Position numbers and translations under genes: made by a program. A DNA stretch of 64,000 nucleotides from Gemmatimonadaceae bacterium (GTDB lineage: Bacteria; Gemmatimonadota; Gemmatimonadetes; Gemmatimonadales; Gemmatimonadaceae): positions 37,168 through 101,167 of the forward strand of contig JACCRF010000169.1 of assembly GCA_013813715.1 (NCBI GenBank), in the 5' to 3' direction. This document shows, one piece after another, positions 16,848-24,594 of the stretch (position 1 is its first letter; every line of letters starts with the position of its first letter). Below the pieces are notes generated by a model. The model was not told where the DNA came from. It saw only the letters and a program-made list of their open reading frames with translations, and made no database searches.

Positions 16848-19354
16848 CACCGCATTGCTGGGTTGAACGCCCATCGCAGCCCAACAAACACCATCGTCCC
16901 GATCTCCGGCATGTTGATCAGCTCCGTGTGTTTCTGCCCGAAGCCGCACTTCCGCTCTGCCTCGAATACGCCGGGCGGCGCAACGTTCGCCGGAATGTTG
17001 TATCGGCCCGACGAGCAACTGAAGAGATTCTGCAATGACACCTTGACCTGCATCCCCTCGAAGGGCAGCCGATAGCCGACGTTGAGGTCAGCGGCCGTGA
17101 AGCCGGCGATGCGGCCGGTGTTGATCGCGCCGGAGCGGTACGAGAATCCCGTCACCGTTCGGGTTACGAAGCTTCCCCACCAGTTCGCCGGAATCTCGTT
17201 CCAGTCGATGGTCAGAGTGCCTTTGTGTTTTGGTGAGTTGAGCGCCGTCGCCTCACGCAGGGCCGTCTGAGTCGGAAGGATGTTGAGCGGCTTGAGCTGG
17301 ACGAAGCTGTAGTTCAGATCCGCCCCGATTCGATCCGTAATCAGATACCTGAACCCCATGTCCGTCCCGAGCATCGTCGCGTTACCGATGTTCAGGTAGC
17401 TCAGCGTGAGCTGCTGGGAGTTGTTGGGCCCGACGAATCGCTCGCCGTTCGCGAGGTGGACGTATGTCGGACCCCCAGCTGCGGCCGCCCGGAAGAGATT
17501 GTTGAGCGTCGTCAGCGGGGTGAGAAAGTCCTTGAATTTCGACTGGTAGCCAGTGATGTCCACGAACATCCTGTTCCGGATGATTCCCTTGTAACCAAGC
17601 TCGTAGGTTGTGTTCACCTCTGGCTTGATTGGATCGTACGTCTGCTCGATCGTGCCCGCGGCGTTCCGAACCGTCAGTCCCTGATTTCCAACTACCCCGA
17701 TCCCGAGCGCTGGCCCCAGCAACGCGAAGTTCGGAATGTAGAAATCGGTCTGGAGAATCGATGGAGATTTGAACGCACGGTTGAAGCTGAACCGGAAGGT
17801 ATGGTTCTCTACCGGGGTCAGGAGGAGCGCCGCCTTCGGGCTGAACTGTTCGCTGTACCGTTCGTGGTCATCGTATCGCGCCGCCATCACGAGCCGGAGC
17901 CTGGGGCCAAGCGGGGTCTCGGTCTGTGCATAGACTCCCTTCTGGTTGATCTTGACGTCTTCCCCAGTGAGACGATCGCTCAACCACCGCCTCTTGCTCG
18001 TCACCTGGTCGTGGCGGATCTGACCGCCCGCGACGAAGCGCGTTCCGAGCAACTCATAGTTGCCCTGGATTTCCGCGGCGGTGAGAGTTCCGCCACCGGG
18101 AAAGTTGGAGACGTGCTTGATGGAGTCGTCGGTCAGCGTCGGGAAAGCCAGCTTGTTCTGCGAGTACGCATTGATCGCGTAGGTATCGCCGCTCCCAGTC
18201 TTTAGTCGGTACGCATTCGCGTAGACCCGCGGATTTGTGAAGCGAAGCTGAAGATGGCCAGCGTTGTACCCGATAAGCTGGTTCCGGCCCACGCTCGTCT
18301 GGCCGATTCCGTCAACTGTCGCGTAGCCGCCGTTGAACTCGAGACGCCCCGGAATACCGTACCATACGAGCGACCCATTGCCGCGCGCGACGCTGGTGTT
18401 CCAATCGACGGGCTGCTCAGGAGTACGGGTGGTGCGCGGAGCAACCGGTCCGTAGTTAAGGACGTTCGAGAAGTCATTTGCGCTCTGGTACTCGCCCGAA
18501 ACCTTGAACCCAAGGTCGCCGCCGGCCCACGCGTAACGGCCCTGCAGATCCCGGTAGCTTCGGTTTCCGCCGGTCAGCTCAACCGTCATACCCGGGTACG
18601 CCCGCGGATCCCTCGTGGAAAGTGTGATTACTCCGTTCGACGCGTCCGGACCGTAGAGTGCGGACCCGGGGCCGACAAGAACCTCAGCCGAAGCAAGGTC
18701 GACCTTGGGAATCGCCGACATCAGCCCGAGTGGAAGTCCGCTTTCGGGAAGGACCGAAATTCGCCCGTCTTCCATCAGCAGCATACGGTTGTTAAACGAG
18801 GAATTGAATCCCCGAGCGTTCACCGCGACGGCGGTCATTCCGATCTGAACGAAGTCGAGGCCTTTGGCACCCTTGAGCGCGGATGCGAACCCACTGCCGC
18901 CGGAAGCGTTGTCTATAGCTGGCCCTTCGATGCGCGTCACAGTGGCCGGCGCATCGGTGATCTTCTCGGCGCGTCGCGAAGCCGAGACAACCACGCCGCC
19001 GAGCTCGATCGGGGCTCTCGTCAGTTGGACGTCGGCTCGGCTGTCGCCCGCGCCGATGACGTCTATCGCGACAGTGCGTGGTCGCTCGCCAATGCGCTGC
19101 ACACGCATCTCGTATCGGCCAATGGGCACGCCAGCGATGGAAAATGCTCCGCGTGCATCGCTGACGGTGCGAAATGACGTGTTGACGAGCGTTACCTGCG
19201 CATCGGCAATCGGACGATTGTCCGCAGCGGTGATCGTTCCGGTGATTCGCCCGCCCTGCGCGGCGGTAATGGACGGCAGGGCCGCCATCATCGCGAACAG
19301 TGCGGCGAACAGCGCAAGCGTCTTGCGAACTGATCGGTTACGGGTTTCCAACAT
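16847..19354 (-). CDS. TonB-dependent outer-membrane receptor with carboxypeptidase-regulatory-like domain
   Basis: 835 residues from the ATG at 19354 (GGAG upstream), with a signal peptide ending ITAAQ. Residues about 35-120 form a CarboxypepD-reg-like beta-sandwich (GRITGTITAADNRPIADAQV), then a plug domain (MLLMEDGRISVLPESGLPLG, LVGPGSALYGPDASNGVI) and a 22-strand-type barrel ending in the aromatic GLRWAF. It imports a ligand too large for porins. The ligand is unknown, but the gene is sandwiched between a PhaJ-type hydratase and a secreted esterase. A 6-bp GC hairpin (19404-19409 with 19415-19420) in the 77-base gap before it could modulate expression. A start at 19411 is possible but gives a poorer signal peptide. 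Confidence 0.92.
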   Translation of the reverse strand: MLETRNRSVRKTLALFAALFAMMAALPSITAAQGGRITGTITAADNRPIADAQVTLVNTSFRTVSDARGAFSIAGVPIGRYEMRVQRIGERPRTVAIDVIGAGDSRADVQLTRAPIELGGVVVSASRRAEKITDAPATVTRIEGPAIDNASGGSGFASALKGAKGLDFVQIGMTAVAVNARGFNSSFNNRMLLMEDGRISVLPESGLPLGLMSAIPKVDLASAEVLVGPGSALYGPDASNGVITLSTRDPRAYPGMTVELTGGNRSYRDLQGRYAWAGGDLGFKVSGEYQSANDFSNVLNYGPVAPRTTRTPEQPVDWNTSVARGNGSLVWYGIPGRLEFNGGYATVDGIGQTSVGRNQLIGYNAGHLQLRFTNPRVYANAYRLKTGSGDTYAINAYSQNKLAFPTLTDDSIKHVSNFPGGGTLTAAEIQGNYELLGTRFVAGGQIRHDQVTSKRRWLSDRLTGEDVKINQKGVYAQTETPLGPRLRLVMAARYDDHERYSEQFSPKAALLLTPVENHTFRFSFNRAFKSPSILQTDFYIPNFALLGPALGIGVVGNQGLTVRNAAGTIEQTYDPIKPEVNTTYELGYKGIIRNRMFVDITGYQSKFKDFLTPLTTLNNLFRAAAAGGPTYVHLANGERFVGPNNSQQLTLSYLNIGNATMLGTDMGFRYLITDRIGADLNYSFVQLKPLNILPTQTALREATALNSPKHKGTLTIDWNEIPANWWGSFVTRTVTGFSYRSGAINTGRIAGFTAADLNVGYRLPFEGMQVKVSLQNLFSCSSGRYNIPANVAPPGVFEAERKCGFGQKHTELINMPEIGTMVFVGLRWAFNPAMR

Positions 19355-19431
19355 CGGGGTCTCCAGAAAAGTGAATTGTCGAACAACGGGTGGTGCACTT
19401 TCGGCCGCCATTGTGGCGGCAAGGGGAGCGT

Positions 19432-19866
19432 TTATCCTCCCGGTGGTGCACGTTCGTCCGGCACCATTACTGTGGCCTCGCCTTCGAGAACGCTTTCGCC
19501 GTGCTGATTCGTGCAGACAGTCGCGAGCCGAACCCGTCTCTTCGCGGCGATTATCTCGAGTACTTCCAGGCGAACATTGACCGTGTCGCCGATCCGCACC
19601 GGGCGTGTGAAACGGAGGGTCTGACCGAGGTAAATCGCTCCTGGTCCCGGCAGCCTCGACGCGATCGCCGCCGACACGATGCCGGCCGTCAGCATGCCGT
19701 GCGCAATGCGGCCGCCAAACTGCGAGCGGGCCGCCACCTCGTCATCGAGATGCACGGGGTTGTTGTCTCCTGTTGCTTCGGCGAACAGCTCGACCTCACG
19801 CGCCGTAATAGTTCTGCTCAACTCGGCGGTGTCGCCGACAGCGAGCGATTCGATCATGGCAGTCAT
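19432..19866 (-). CDS. MaoC-family (R)-specific enoyl-CoA hydratase (PhaJ-like)
   Basis: 144 residues with a single hot-dog fold. The catalytic hydratase-2 motif is clear: ATGDNNPVHLDDEVA with the Asp/His dyad, followed by FGGRIAHGMLTAG. Such enzymes interconvert trans-2-enoyl-CoA and (R)-3-hydroxyacyl-CoA, the configuration found in polyhydroxyalkanoates, and work in the cytoplasm as homodimers. The length matches PhaJ (about 130-150). ATG at 19866 overlaps the stop of a 17-codon ORF by four bases (ATGA); a second ATG at 19857 is an alternative start. Confidence 0.88.
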   Translation of the reverse strand: MTAMIESLAVGDTAELSRTITAREVELFAEATGDNNPVHLDDEVAARSQFGGRIAHGMLTAGIVSAAIASRLPGPGAIYLGQTLRFTRPVRIGDTVNVRLEVLEIIAAKRRVRLATVCTNQHGESVLEGEATVMVPDERAPPGG

Positions 19867-19916
19867 GTGGCCACCGCGGACATGATCAATCCAATGAGAG
19901 CAAGGCGCTTTGCCAT
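19863..19916 (-). CDS. Possible 17-residue hydrophobic leader ORF
   Basis: Between the acyl-CoA synthetase stop and the PhaJ-like start, on the same strand, lies the ORF MAKRLALIGLIMSAVAT. Its TGA overlaps the PhaJ ATG (ATGA), so it could couple translation across the gap. Basic start and hydrophobic core resemble a truncated signal peptide or the beginning of a lost gene. There is no strong ribosome binding site. Existence as a translated peptide is inference. Confidence 0.3.
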   Translation of the reverse strand: MAKRLALIGLIMSAVAT

Positions 19917-19919
19917 GAG

Positions 19920-21599
19920 TCAGGTATAGAGGGCGTTGAGCTGCACCGAGTATTTCTCGAGCACCACGCTCCGCCTCACCTTGTGCGTCGGCGTTAGATC
20001 GCTGTCCGCAACCGATAGCTCGCGATCGATCACCACGAACCGGCGGATGCTCTCGGCGCGAGAGAGATTTCCGTTCACGGCATCTACCGCTTTCTGTACT
20101 TCCGAGACGACCTGCGGATGAGAGACCAGTTCAGCGTAGGGCTGGGCGATCCCCTGGTCGCGCGCCCACTCTTCGATCAGGTCACGCCGCAGCGCGATCA
20201 GCGCAGACACGAACTGCAGCCCTTCCGCGTGCAGCACCGCCTGCGCAATCCACGGATGCTCAGCCAGCCGGCTCTCTATCGGGAGCGGTGCCACCTTTCT
20301 CCCGCTCGACAAGACCATCAATTCCTTTTTCCGTCCTGTGATACGGAGCCGCCCGCGTGAGTCGAGCTCACCGATATCACCGGTTCGCACCCATTCGCCA
20401 TCTTCGGTGAATGCCGCCCGTGTCTCCGCCGGCTGGCTGTGATAACCACTGAAGGTCAGCTCCGAACGCCGAACGAGAACCTCGCCGTCGTCCGCGATCG
20501 CTATCTCGCTTCCGGGCATTGGCAGGCCAACCGTATCAAAGCAGAAATCATCTGGCCGGTTCATGGCGACACAGAGATGTTCGGTAAGGCCATACGCACC
20601 GAGAACAGTTACTCCGCCATCATGCAGCGATGCCGCCACTCCCACCGGGAGAGCGGCTCCACCCGATGTTGCGATACGCACACGTCCCCCGAGCAGATCT
20701 CCCGCACGCGTCCGCCCTGGGTCAGCACCATTGCTCGATTTCGCAAGCTTGTCGAGCTTCTCGAAAAACCGCGGCATTCCACCGAATACAGTCGGCTTGA
20801 CCTCGCTCGCTACTTCCCACACCCGCCCAGGCTCTTCTACGAACACGGCCTCCATCCCACAGCGGATTCGTGTGTAATGCCCGAAGATGCGCTCCGCAGC
20901 GTGGCTGAACGGCAGGAAAGAGATCGCGCTGTCCGACTCGACGAGGCCAAGCGTCCGCTCGATCGATTCCGCCGACGCGTCGATGCAGCCGTGAGAGAGC
21001 ACGGCGCCCTTGGGCTCTCCCGTAGAGCCCGATGTGTAGATGATGATCGCGGGAGCTTCGCGAGCCATCACACGGGCGCGTGCTTCGATCGATTCAATGA
21101 GAGACGGATTCAATTCGAGCTCGCGTGCGCCTCGCTCGAGCCACTCCGGCCAATGTTCCACTCCGGGTGTAGTTGGGCCGGTCGACGCCGAAATCACCAT
21201 CCGCAGCGCCGGCAGTCGCGTTCTCATTTCGAGAATGGCCTCGAGCTGCTGTGGATCATCAACCACCGCGGCACCGGCTCCGCAGTCACGCAGCATGTGC
21301 TCGATCTGCGAGCGGGAGCTGGTGGGGTACAACCCAACGGTCGTCATCCCTGTTGACAGAGCGCCGAGGTCCGCAATTGGCCACACGAAGTCGTTGCCAG
21401 CGAGTATCGCGACCGCGGCCGAATCGGCAGCCTCGCTCGACAGAATCGCTGCCGAGAACCGCAGCGAAGCATCACGCCATTCGCCCCAGGTCATCGCACC
21501 ATCGGTTCCGCCTGACGTAGTTCTGGCGGTGCGCAGCGCGACGCGGTCCGAGTGCCGCTCGGCTCGATCGAGGAACCACGTGAGGATCGTCTCGCTCAT
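19920..21599 (-). CDS. Long-chain acyl-CoA synthetase-type AMP-forming ligase, third copy
   Basis: 559 residues from the ATG at 21599, which overlaps the KAS stop (ATGA); the frame is open upstream but is a shadow of the KAS gene. It belongs to the FAA1/FadD15-like branch: IYTSGSTGEPKGAVLSHGC, a long linker with ISFLPFSHAAERIFGHY, GGMPRFFEKLDKL, VLGAYGLTEH, WVRTGDIGELDSRGRLRI, RKKELMVLSSGRKVAPLPIE, and a C-terminus that ends TPTHKVRRSVVLEKY. This branch prefers long-chain fatty acids. It follows LacI and KAS in the operon. Confidence 0.92.
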   Translation of the reverse strand: MSETILTWFLDRAERHSDRVALRTARTTSGGTDGAMTWGEWRDASLRFSAAILSSEAADSAAVAILAGNDFVWPIADLGALSTGMTTVGLYPTSSRSQIEHMLRDCGAGAAVVDDPQQLEAILEMRTRLPALRMVISASTGPTTPGVEHWPEWLERGARELELNPSLIESIEARARVMAREAPAIIIYTSGSTGEPKGAVLSHGCIDASAESIERTLGLVESDSAISFLPFSHAAERIFGHYTRIRCGMEAVFVEEPGRVWEVASEVKPTVFGGMPRFFEKLDKLAKSSNGADPGRTRAGDLLGGRVRIATSGGAALPVGVAASLHDGGVTVLGAYGLTEHLCVAMNRPDDFCFDTVGLPMPGSEIAIADDGEVLVRRSELTFSGYHSQPAETRAAFTEDGEWVRTGDIGELDSRGRLRITGRKKELMVLSSGRKVAPLPIESRLAEHPWIAQAVLHAEGLQFVSALIALRRDLIEEWARDQGIAQPYAELVSHPQVVSEVQKAVDAVNGNLSRAESIRRFVVIDRELSVADSDLTPTHKVRRSVVLEKYSVQLNALYT

Positions 21600-22609
21600 G
21601 CTGCCCGTCTCTCGGGATTCCACTCGAGCGCGAGACAGCCCATCGCCAGCCCGGCGCCAGATGCGGTGAGCATCACCAGATCGCCTCGATTCAGCCGACC
21701 CGACTTCACCGCGTCGTCCATCGCCATGGGCAGGCACGCCGATCCGGTGTAGCCCCACTTGCCCATCACCGTGTGCGCCTTCTCGAACGGCTCGCCAAGT
21801 GACGCCATCACTATGCGGATCGTGGACAGGTTCACTTGCGTCCAAAGCCACATATCGACGTCTTCGACACGTCGCCCGATCCGGCCCAGCACGGCGCGCG
21901 CAATTCGAGGCCAGCCCTCTTCATTCACCGACGCGGGATACTTCTGCACGAAGCGCAGATGATTCCGGTAGCCGCTGGCGAGAACTGCTTCTGTTATCGG
22001 CTCCGCGGTACCCCCGGCAAACACGCCCATTCCGCTCGACAGGCTGCCGTCGGCATACAGCTCCGAGGCAAGGATGCCGCGATGAAGCGAATGCCCGAGC
22101 ACGACGGCACCCGCTCCATCAGCGAAGATCGTAGACGTCTTCTTATCGGCTCGATCGAGGAATTTCGACATCGCATACGCGCCAACTACCAGTATCCGAT
22201 CGTAGCGATCGTCGGATGCGATGTACTTCCAGGCGGTGTCGAGCGCAGTGACGAATCCCGCGCAGCCAGCGTTGATGTCGAACGCGCCCGTGCTCCCTTC
22301 CATTTTCAGGCGGCCGTGAACCGCCGACGCGGTCGCCGGCGTTATGTACTCCGGTGTGTCCGTGGACACGATGAGCAAGTCGATCTCCGAAGGAGCTACG
22401 CCCGCGCTTTCCATCGCGCGTCTGGCGGCCTGCTCTGCCAGATCGGCCGTGGATTCTTCTGGCGCGCAGAACCTGCGCTCGCGAATGCCGAGAGTGCCGG
22501 AAACGAAAGGGTCGATGTCCTCACCCAGCGCCGCGGACAGCTCGGCGTTCGTCACCACCTTTTCCGGCACATAGCTTCCGGTACCGGTGATGGTCGCGTA
22601 CCGCGTCAC
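21596..22609 (-). CDS. Ketoacyl-ACP synthase III-like protein with altered catalytic His and Asn
   Basis: 337 residues, the usual FabH length, GTG start overlapping the LacI stop (GTGA). The nucleophile is kept: Cys116 in DINAGCAGFV. At the catalytic His site, where FabH has the HQAN motif, this protein reads WTQVN (Thr257). At the catalytic Asn site, where FabH has GNTSAAS, it reads GYTGSAC (Tyr287). Without the His-Asn pair, decarboxylative condensation is unlikely by the FabH mechanism. The protein may be an acyltransferase, a hydrolase, or a non-decarboxylating Claisen enzyme. Its operon partners are acyl-CoA ligases and a PhaJ-like hydratase, so the acyl donor is probably an acyl-CoA. 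Confidence 0.88.
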   Translation of the reverse strand: MTRYATITGTGSYVPEKVVTNAELSAALGEDIDPFVSGTLGIRERRFCAPEESTADLAEQAARRAMESAGVAPSEIDLLIVSTDTPEYITPATASAVHGRLKMEGSTGAFDINAGCAGFVTALDTAWKYIASDDRYDRILVVGAYAMSKFLDRADKKTSTIFADGAGAVVLGHSLHRGILASELYADGSLSSGMGVFAGGTAEPITEAVLASGYRNHLRFVQKYPASVNEEGWPRIARAVLGRIGRRVEDVDMWLWTQVNLSTIRIVMASLGEPFEKAHTVMGKWGYTGSACLPMAMDDAVKSGRLNRGDLVMLTASGAGLAMGCLALEWNPERRAA

Positions 22610-23634
22610 GACCGATCTCCAGGCGCCGGCCCGCTCGTGCCGCGCGCCACCAGCACCACGGGAAGGAGTCGCCCGAGATATTTGCCGGGAGCTTTTCCTT
22701 CGATCGTCCGGATTAGCAGCCGCGCCGCTCGCCCTCCGAGTTCCCGTGCCGGCACCTTTACTGTCGTGAGCTCGGGGGTGACGAGTTGAGCGAGCTCGAT
22801 GTCATCGCAACCGACGATGGAGATGTCGCCCGGCACGTGCGCGCCTGCTGCGATACATGCCTTGAGGGCGCCGATCGCGACAACGTCGTTCACGCAGAAC
22901 ACGGCCGTCGGCCGCGGATCGAGCGCAAAAAGGGAGCGCATAGCGGCCCGCCCATCGAGAGCAGTGGCGTTGGCGCGCACCAGATACTCGGACGGAAGTG
23001 ATATGCCGGCGGCACGGAGAGCATTCCAGAAGCCGCGCTCGCGCATGCGGAACGAGTGGACGTCGATGGCGGGGCCAATGAATGCGATCCGGCGGTGTCC
23101 GAACGCGATGAGATGATCGGCCGCCTGCGCGCCCGCGCTCTCGGCGTCGGTCGCTACCCCCGGCCAGCGCCCGGGAAGCTGATCGATGAGCACGACATTG
23201 GTCCGGTCCAGCAGATCGGCGTGCACCGAGGACGCCCCGACCGCATCGATGATTACGCCATCGATTATTCTCGCGTGCAGCGCGTCGAGGTATTTGGCCG
23301 GGCTCGATTCCCCGGCCTCGCACAGCAGCACGGCATAGCCCTCCTCGGCTGCGACGCGCTCCACGCTGCTCACGACGTCGGCAAAGAAGGGATTCCGAAA
23401 ATCGGGAACGATGATTCCCAGCGCGTATGACCGGCTCCGCACCAGGCTGCGCGCGACCAGATTCGGGCTGTACCTGAGCTCTTCGGCGGCCTTGATGATC
23501 CGCGCCCGGGTCTCGGGAGAGATGCGGGCAGTCGGGTTCTGACTGAGCACGAGAGATACGGTGGGCTGGGACACTCCGGCCCGTTCGGCTACGTCGCGGG
23601 TCGTGACCCTAGGTGATGGAGCGCGTTTCTGCAC
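22606..23634 (-). CDS. LacI-family transcriptional regulator
   Basis: 342 residues, GTG start. N-terminal helix-turn-helix and hinge: TTRDVAERAGVSQPTVSLVL, then RYSPNLVARSLVRSRS (about residues 10-70). The rest is a periplasmic-binding-protein-like effector domain (LGIIVPDFRNPFFADVV, VFCVNDVVAIGALKA, ISIVGCDDIELAQLVTPELT). LacI regulators usually sense sugars; here the whole downstream operon concerns acyl metabolism, so the inducer may be unusual. It is the first gene of the operon and its own promoter carries a matching palindrome at 23641-23664. A predicted start of transcription close to the GTG suggests a leaderless or near-leaderless mRNA. Confidence 0.93.
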   Translation of the reverse strand: MQKRAPSPRVTTRDVAERAGVSQPTVSLVLSQNPTARISPETRARIIKAAEELRYSPNLVARSLVRSRSYALGIIVPDFRNPFFADVVSSVERVAAEEGYAVLLCEAGESSPAKYLDALHARIIDGVIIDAVGASSVHADLLDRTNVVLIDQLPGRWPGVATDAESAGAQAADHLIAFGHRRIAFIGPAIDVHSFRMRERGFWNALRAAGISLPSEYLVRANATALDGRAAMRSLFALDPRPTAVFCVNDVVAIGALKACIAAGAHVPGDISIVGCDDIELAQLVTPELTTVKVPARELGGRAARLLIRTIEGKAPGKYLGRLLPVVLVARGTSGPAPGDRS

Positions 23635-23638
23635 CCCG

Positions 23639-23669
23639 CTAATACGTGTTTGCTAATTCGTATTGTCAA
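23639..23669 (-). promoter_or_regulatory. LacI-operon promoter with LacI-type operator
   Basis: On the minus strand a perfect -35 (TTGACA, 23669-23664) and a TATTAG -10 (23644-23639) are 19 bases apart. The spacer is filled by a palindrome at 23641-23664: outer arms AATACG and CGTATT, and symmetric inner pairs TT, GC and AA, so 18 of 24 positions are symmetric around a central GC, as in LacI-family operators. This predicts autoregulation of the operon by its first gene product. Confidence 0.6.
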
Positions 23670-23745
23670 GACCTTTTTTTTGTTCCCGCACAGCTATATC
23701 CAGATCGGTCCCTGAGAGTTTGATCCCGCACCTCCCGTACGGCGC

Positions 23746-23913
23746 GTGGGTGGCACCGGCAGCTCATCAAGCGCCTTTCGCCATTGCCGAGACGACCGGA
23801 TGACGGTTGTCGTTCTCACCAATCTTCAAGGCATCGACCCCGACGCTCTGGTTGATGGTGTCGCAGCCCTTTACGTGCCCGCTCTCGCATCCCTCAACAG
23901 CGAGCGGAACTGA
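23746..23913 (+). pseudogene. C-terminal remnant of a beta-lactamase-family serine hydrolase
   Basis: A stretch of 55 codons without a credible start. It reads VGGTGSSSSAFRH, then DDRMTVVVLTNLQGIDPDAL, then VAALYVPALASLNSERN, ending at TGA 23911-23913. This is the characteristic last strand-helix segment of class C beta-lactamase-like hydrolases (GGxxGFxSxFxxFPDxxxTVVVLTN...). Upstream in the same frame there is a stop and no SxxK or YxN motif, so the rest of the gene is gone. It fills most of the 318-base gap between the LacI gene and the intradiol dioxygenase gene. Confidence 0.75.
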
Positions 23914-23952
23914 TTCGTATCAGATTCATACGCTGCTGACTGGAGACCAAAG

Positions 23953-24591
23953 ATGAAAGAGCCCAAGGTTCCGGACGAGACCCGCCGACGCCTCCTCCGC
24001 ACAATCGCTGTTGCGCCGGTAGTGATGGCCTTCCCCTCTCTCTTCGCCATCAAAGGCTGCTCGGCCGGTTCGGCCGGTGACGCCCGCGCCGAGTTGCCCC
24101 CAACTCCCTCTTGCCCGGACGACGACGAGCCGACCGAGGCGCAGACCGAGGGACCGTTCTTCAAGGTGAGCTCCCCGCGGAGAACCTCCCTCCTCGAACC
24201 TGGAATCACCGGCACGAAGCTCATCGTGAGCGGGCTCGTCCTCACGCGAAGCTGCAAGCCCGTAGCGAACGCGCTCGTGGATTTCTGGCAGGCGGACGAC
24301 GCCGGCGAATATGATAACGTCACATTCAAGCTGCGCGGCCACCAGTTCACCGACGCAAAAGGCGCGTGGCGGCTGGAGACAATCGTGCCCGGGCTCTATA
24401 CGGGACGTACCCGGCATATCCACGTCAAGGCACAGGCTCCCGACAAAGCGGCACTCACGACGCAGCTATATCTGCCGGGAGAAAAGGGCAACACATCAGA
24501 TCGTATCTTCGACTCCGATCTCGTGATGGCAATGACCGATCGCGAAGGAGTGAAGGCAGGACGCTTTGACTTTGTCCTCGATTTGCCCTGA
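23953..24591 (+). CDS. Intradiol ring-cleavage dioxygenase-like protein, exported (Tat-like signal)
   Basis: 212 residues. The N-terminus (ETRRRLLRTIAVAPVVMAF) has twin arginines before a hydrophobic stretch, consistent with Tat export. The core matches the protocatechuate 3,4-dioxygenase family: TEGPFF, then the four non-haem iron ligands Tyr120 (GEYD), Tyr149 (GLYTGR), His155 and His157 (RHIHVK). It is shorter than classical catechol dioxygenases and belongs to the compact exported group. It would cleave a catecholic ring between the hydroxyls; the real substrate is unknown. It is convergent with the propeller lipoprotein gene, three bases between stops. Confidence 0.88.
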   Translation: MKEPKVPDETRRRLLRTIAVAPVVMAFPSLFAIKGCSAGSAGDARAELPPTPSCPDDDEPTEAQTEGPFFKVSSPRRTSLLEPGITGTKLIVSGLVLTRSCKPVANALVDFWQADDAGEYDNVTFKLRGHQFTDAKGAWRLETIVPGLYTGRTRHIHVKAQAPDKAALTTQLYLPGEKGNTSDRIFDSDLVMAMTDREGVKAGRFDFVLDLP

Positions 24592-24594
24592 GTC

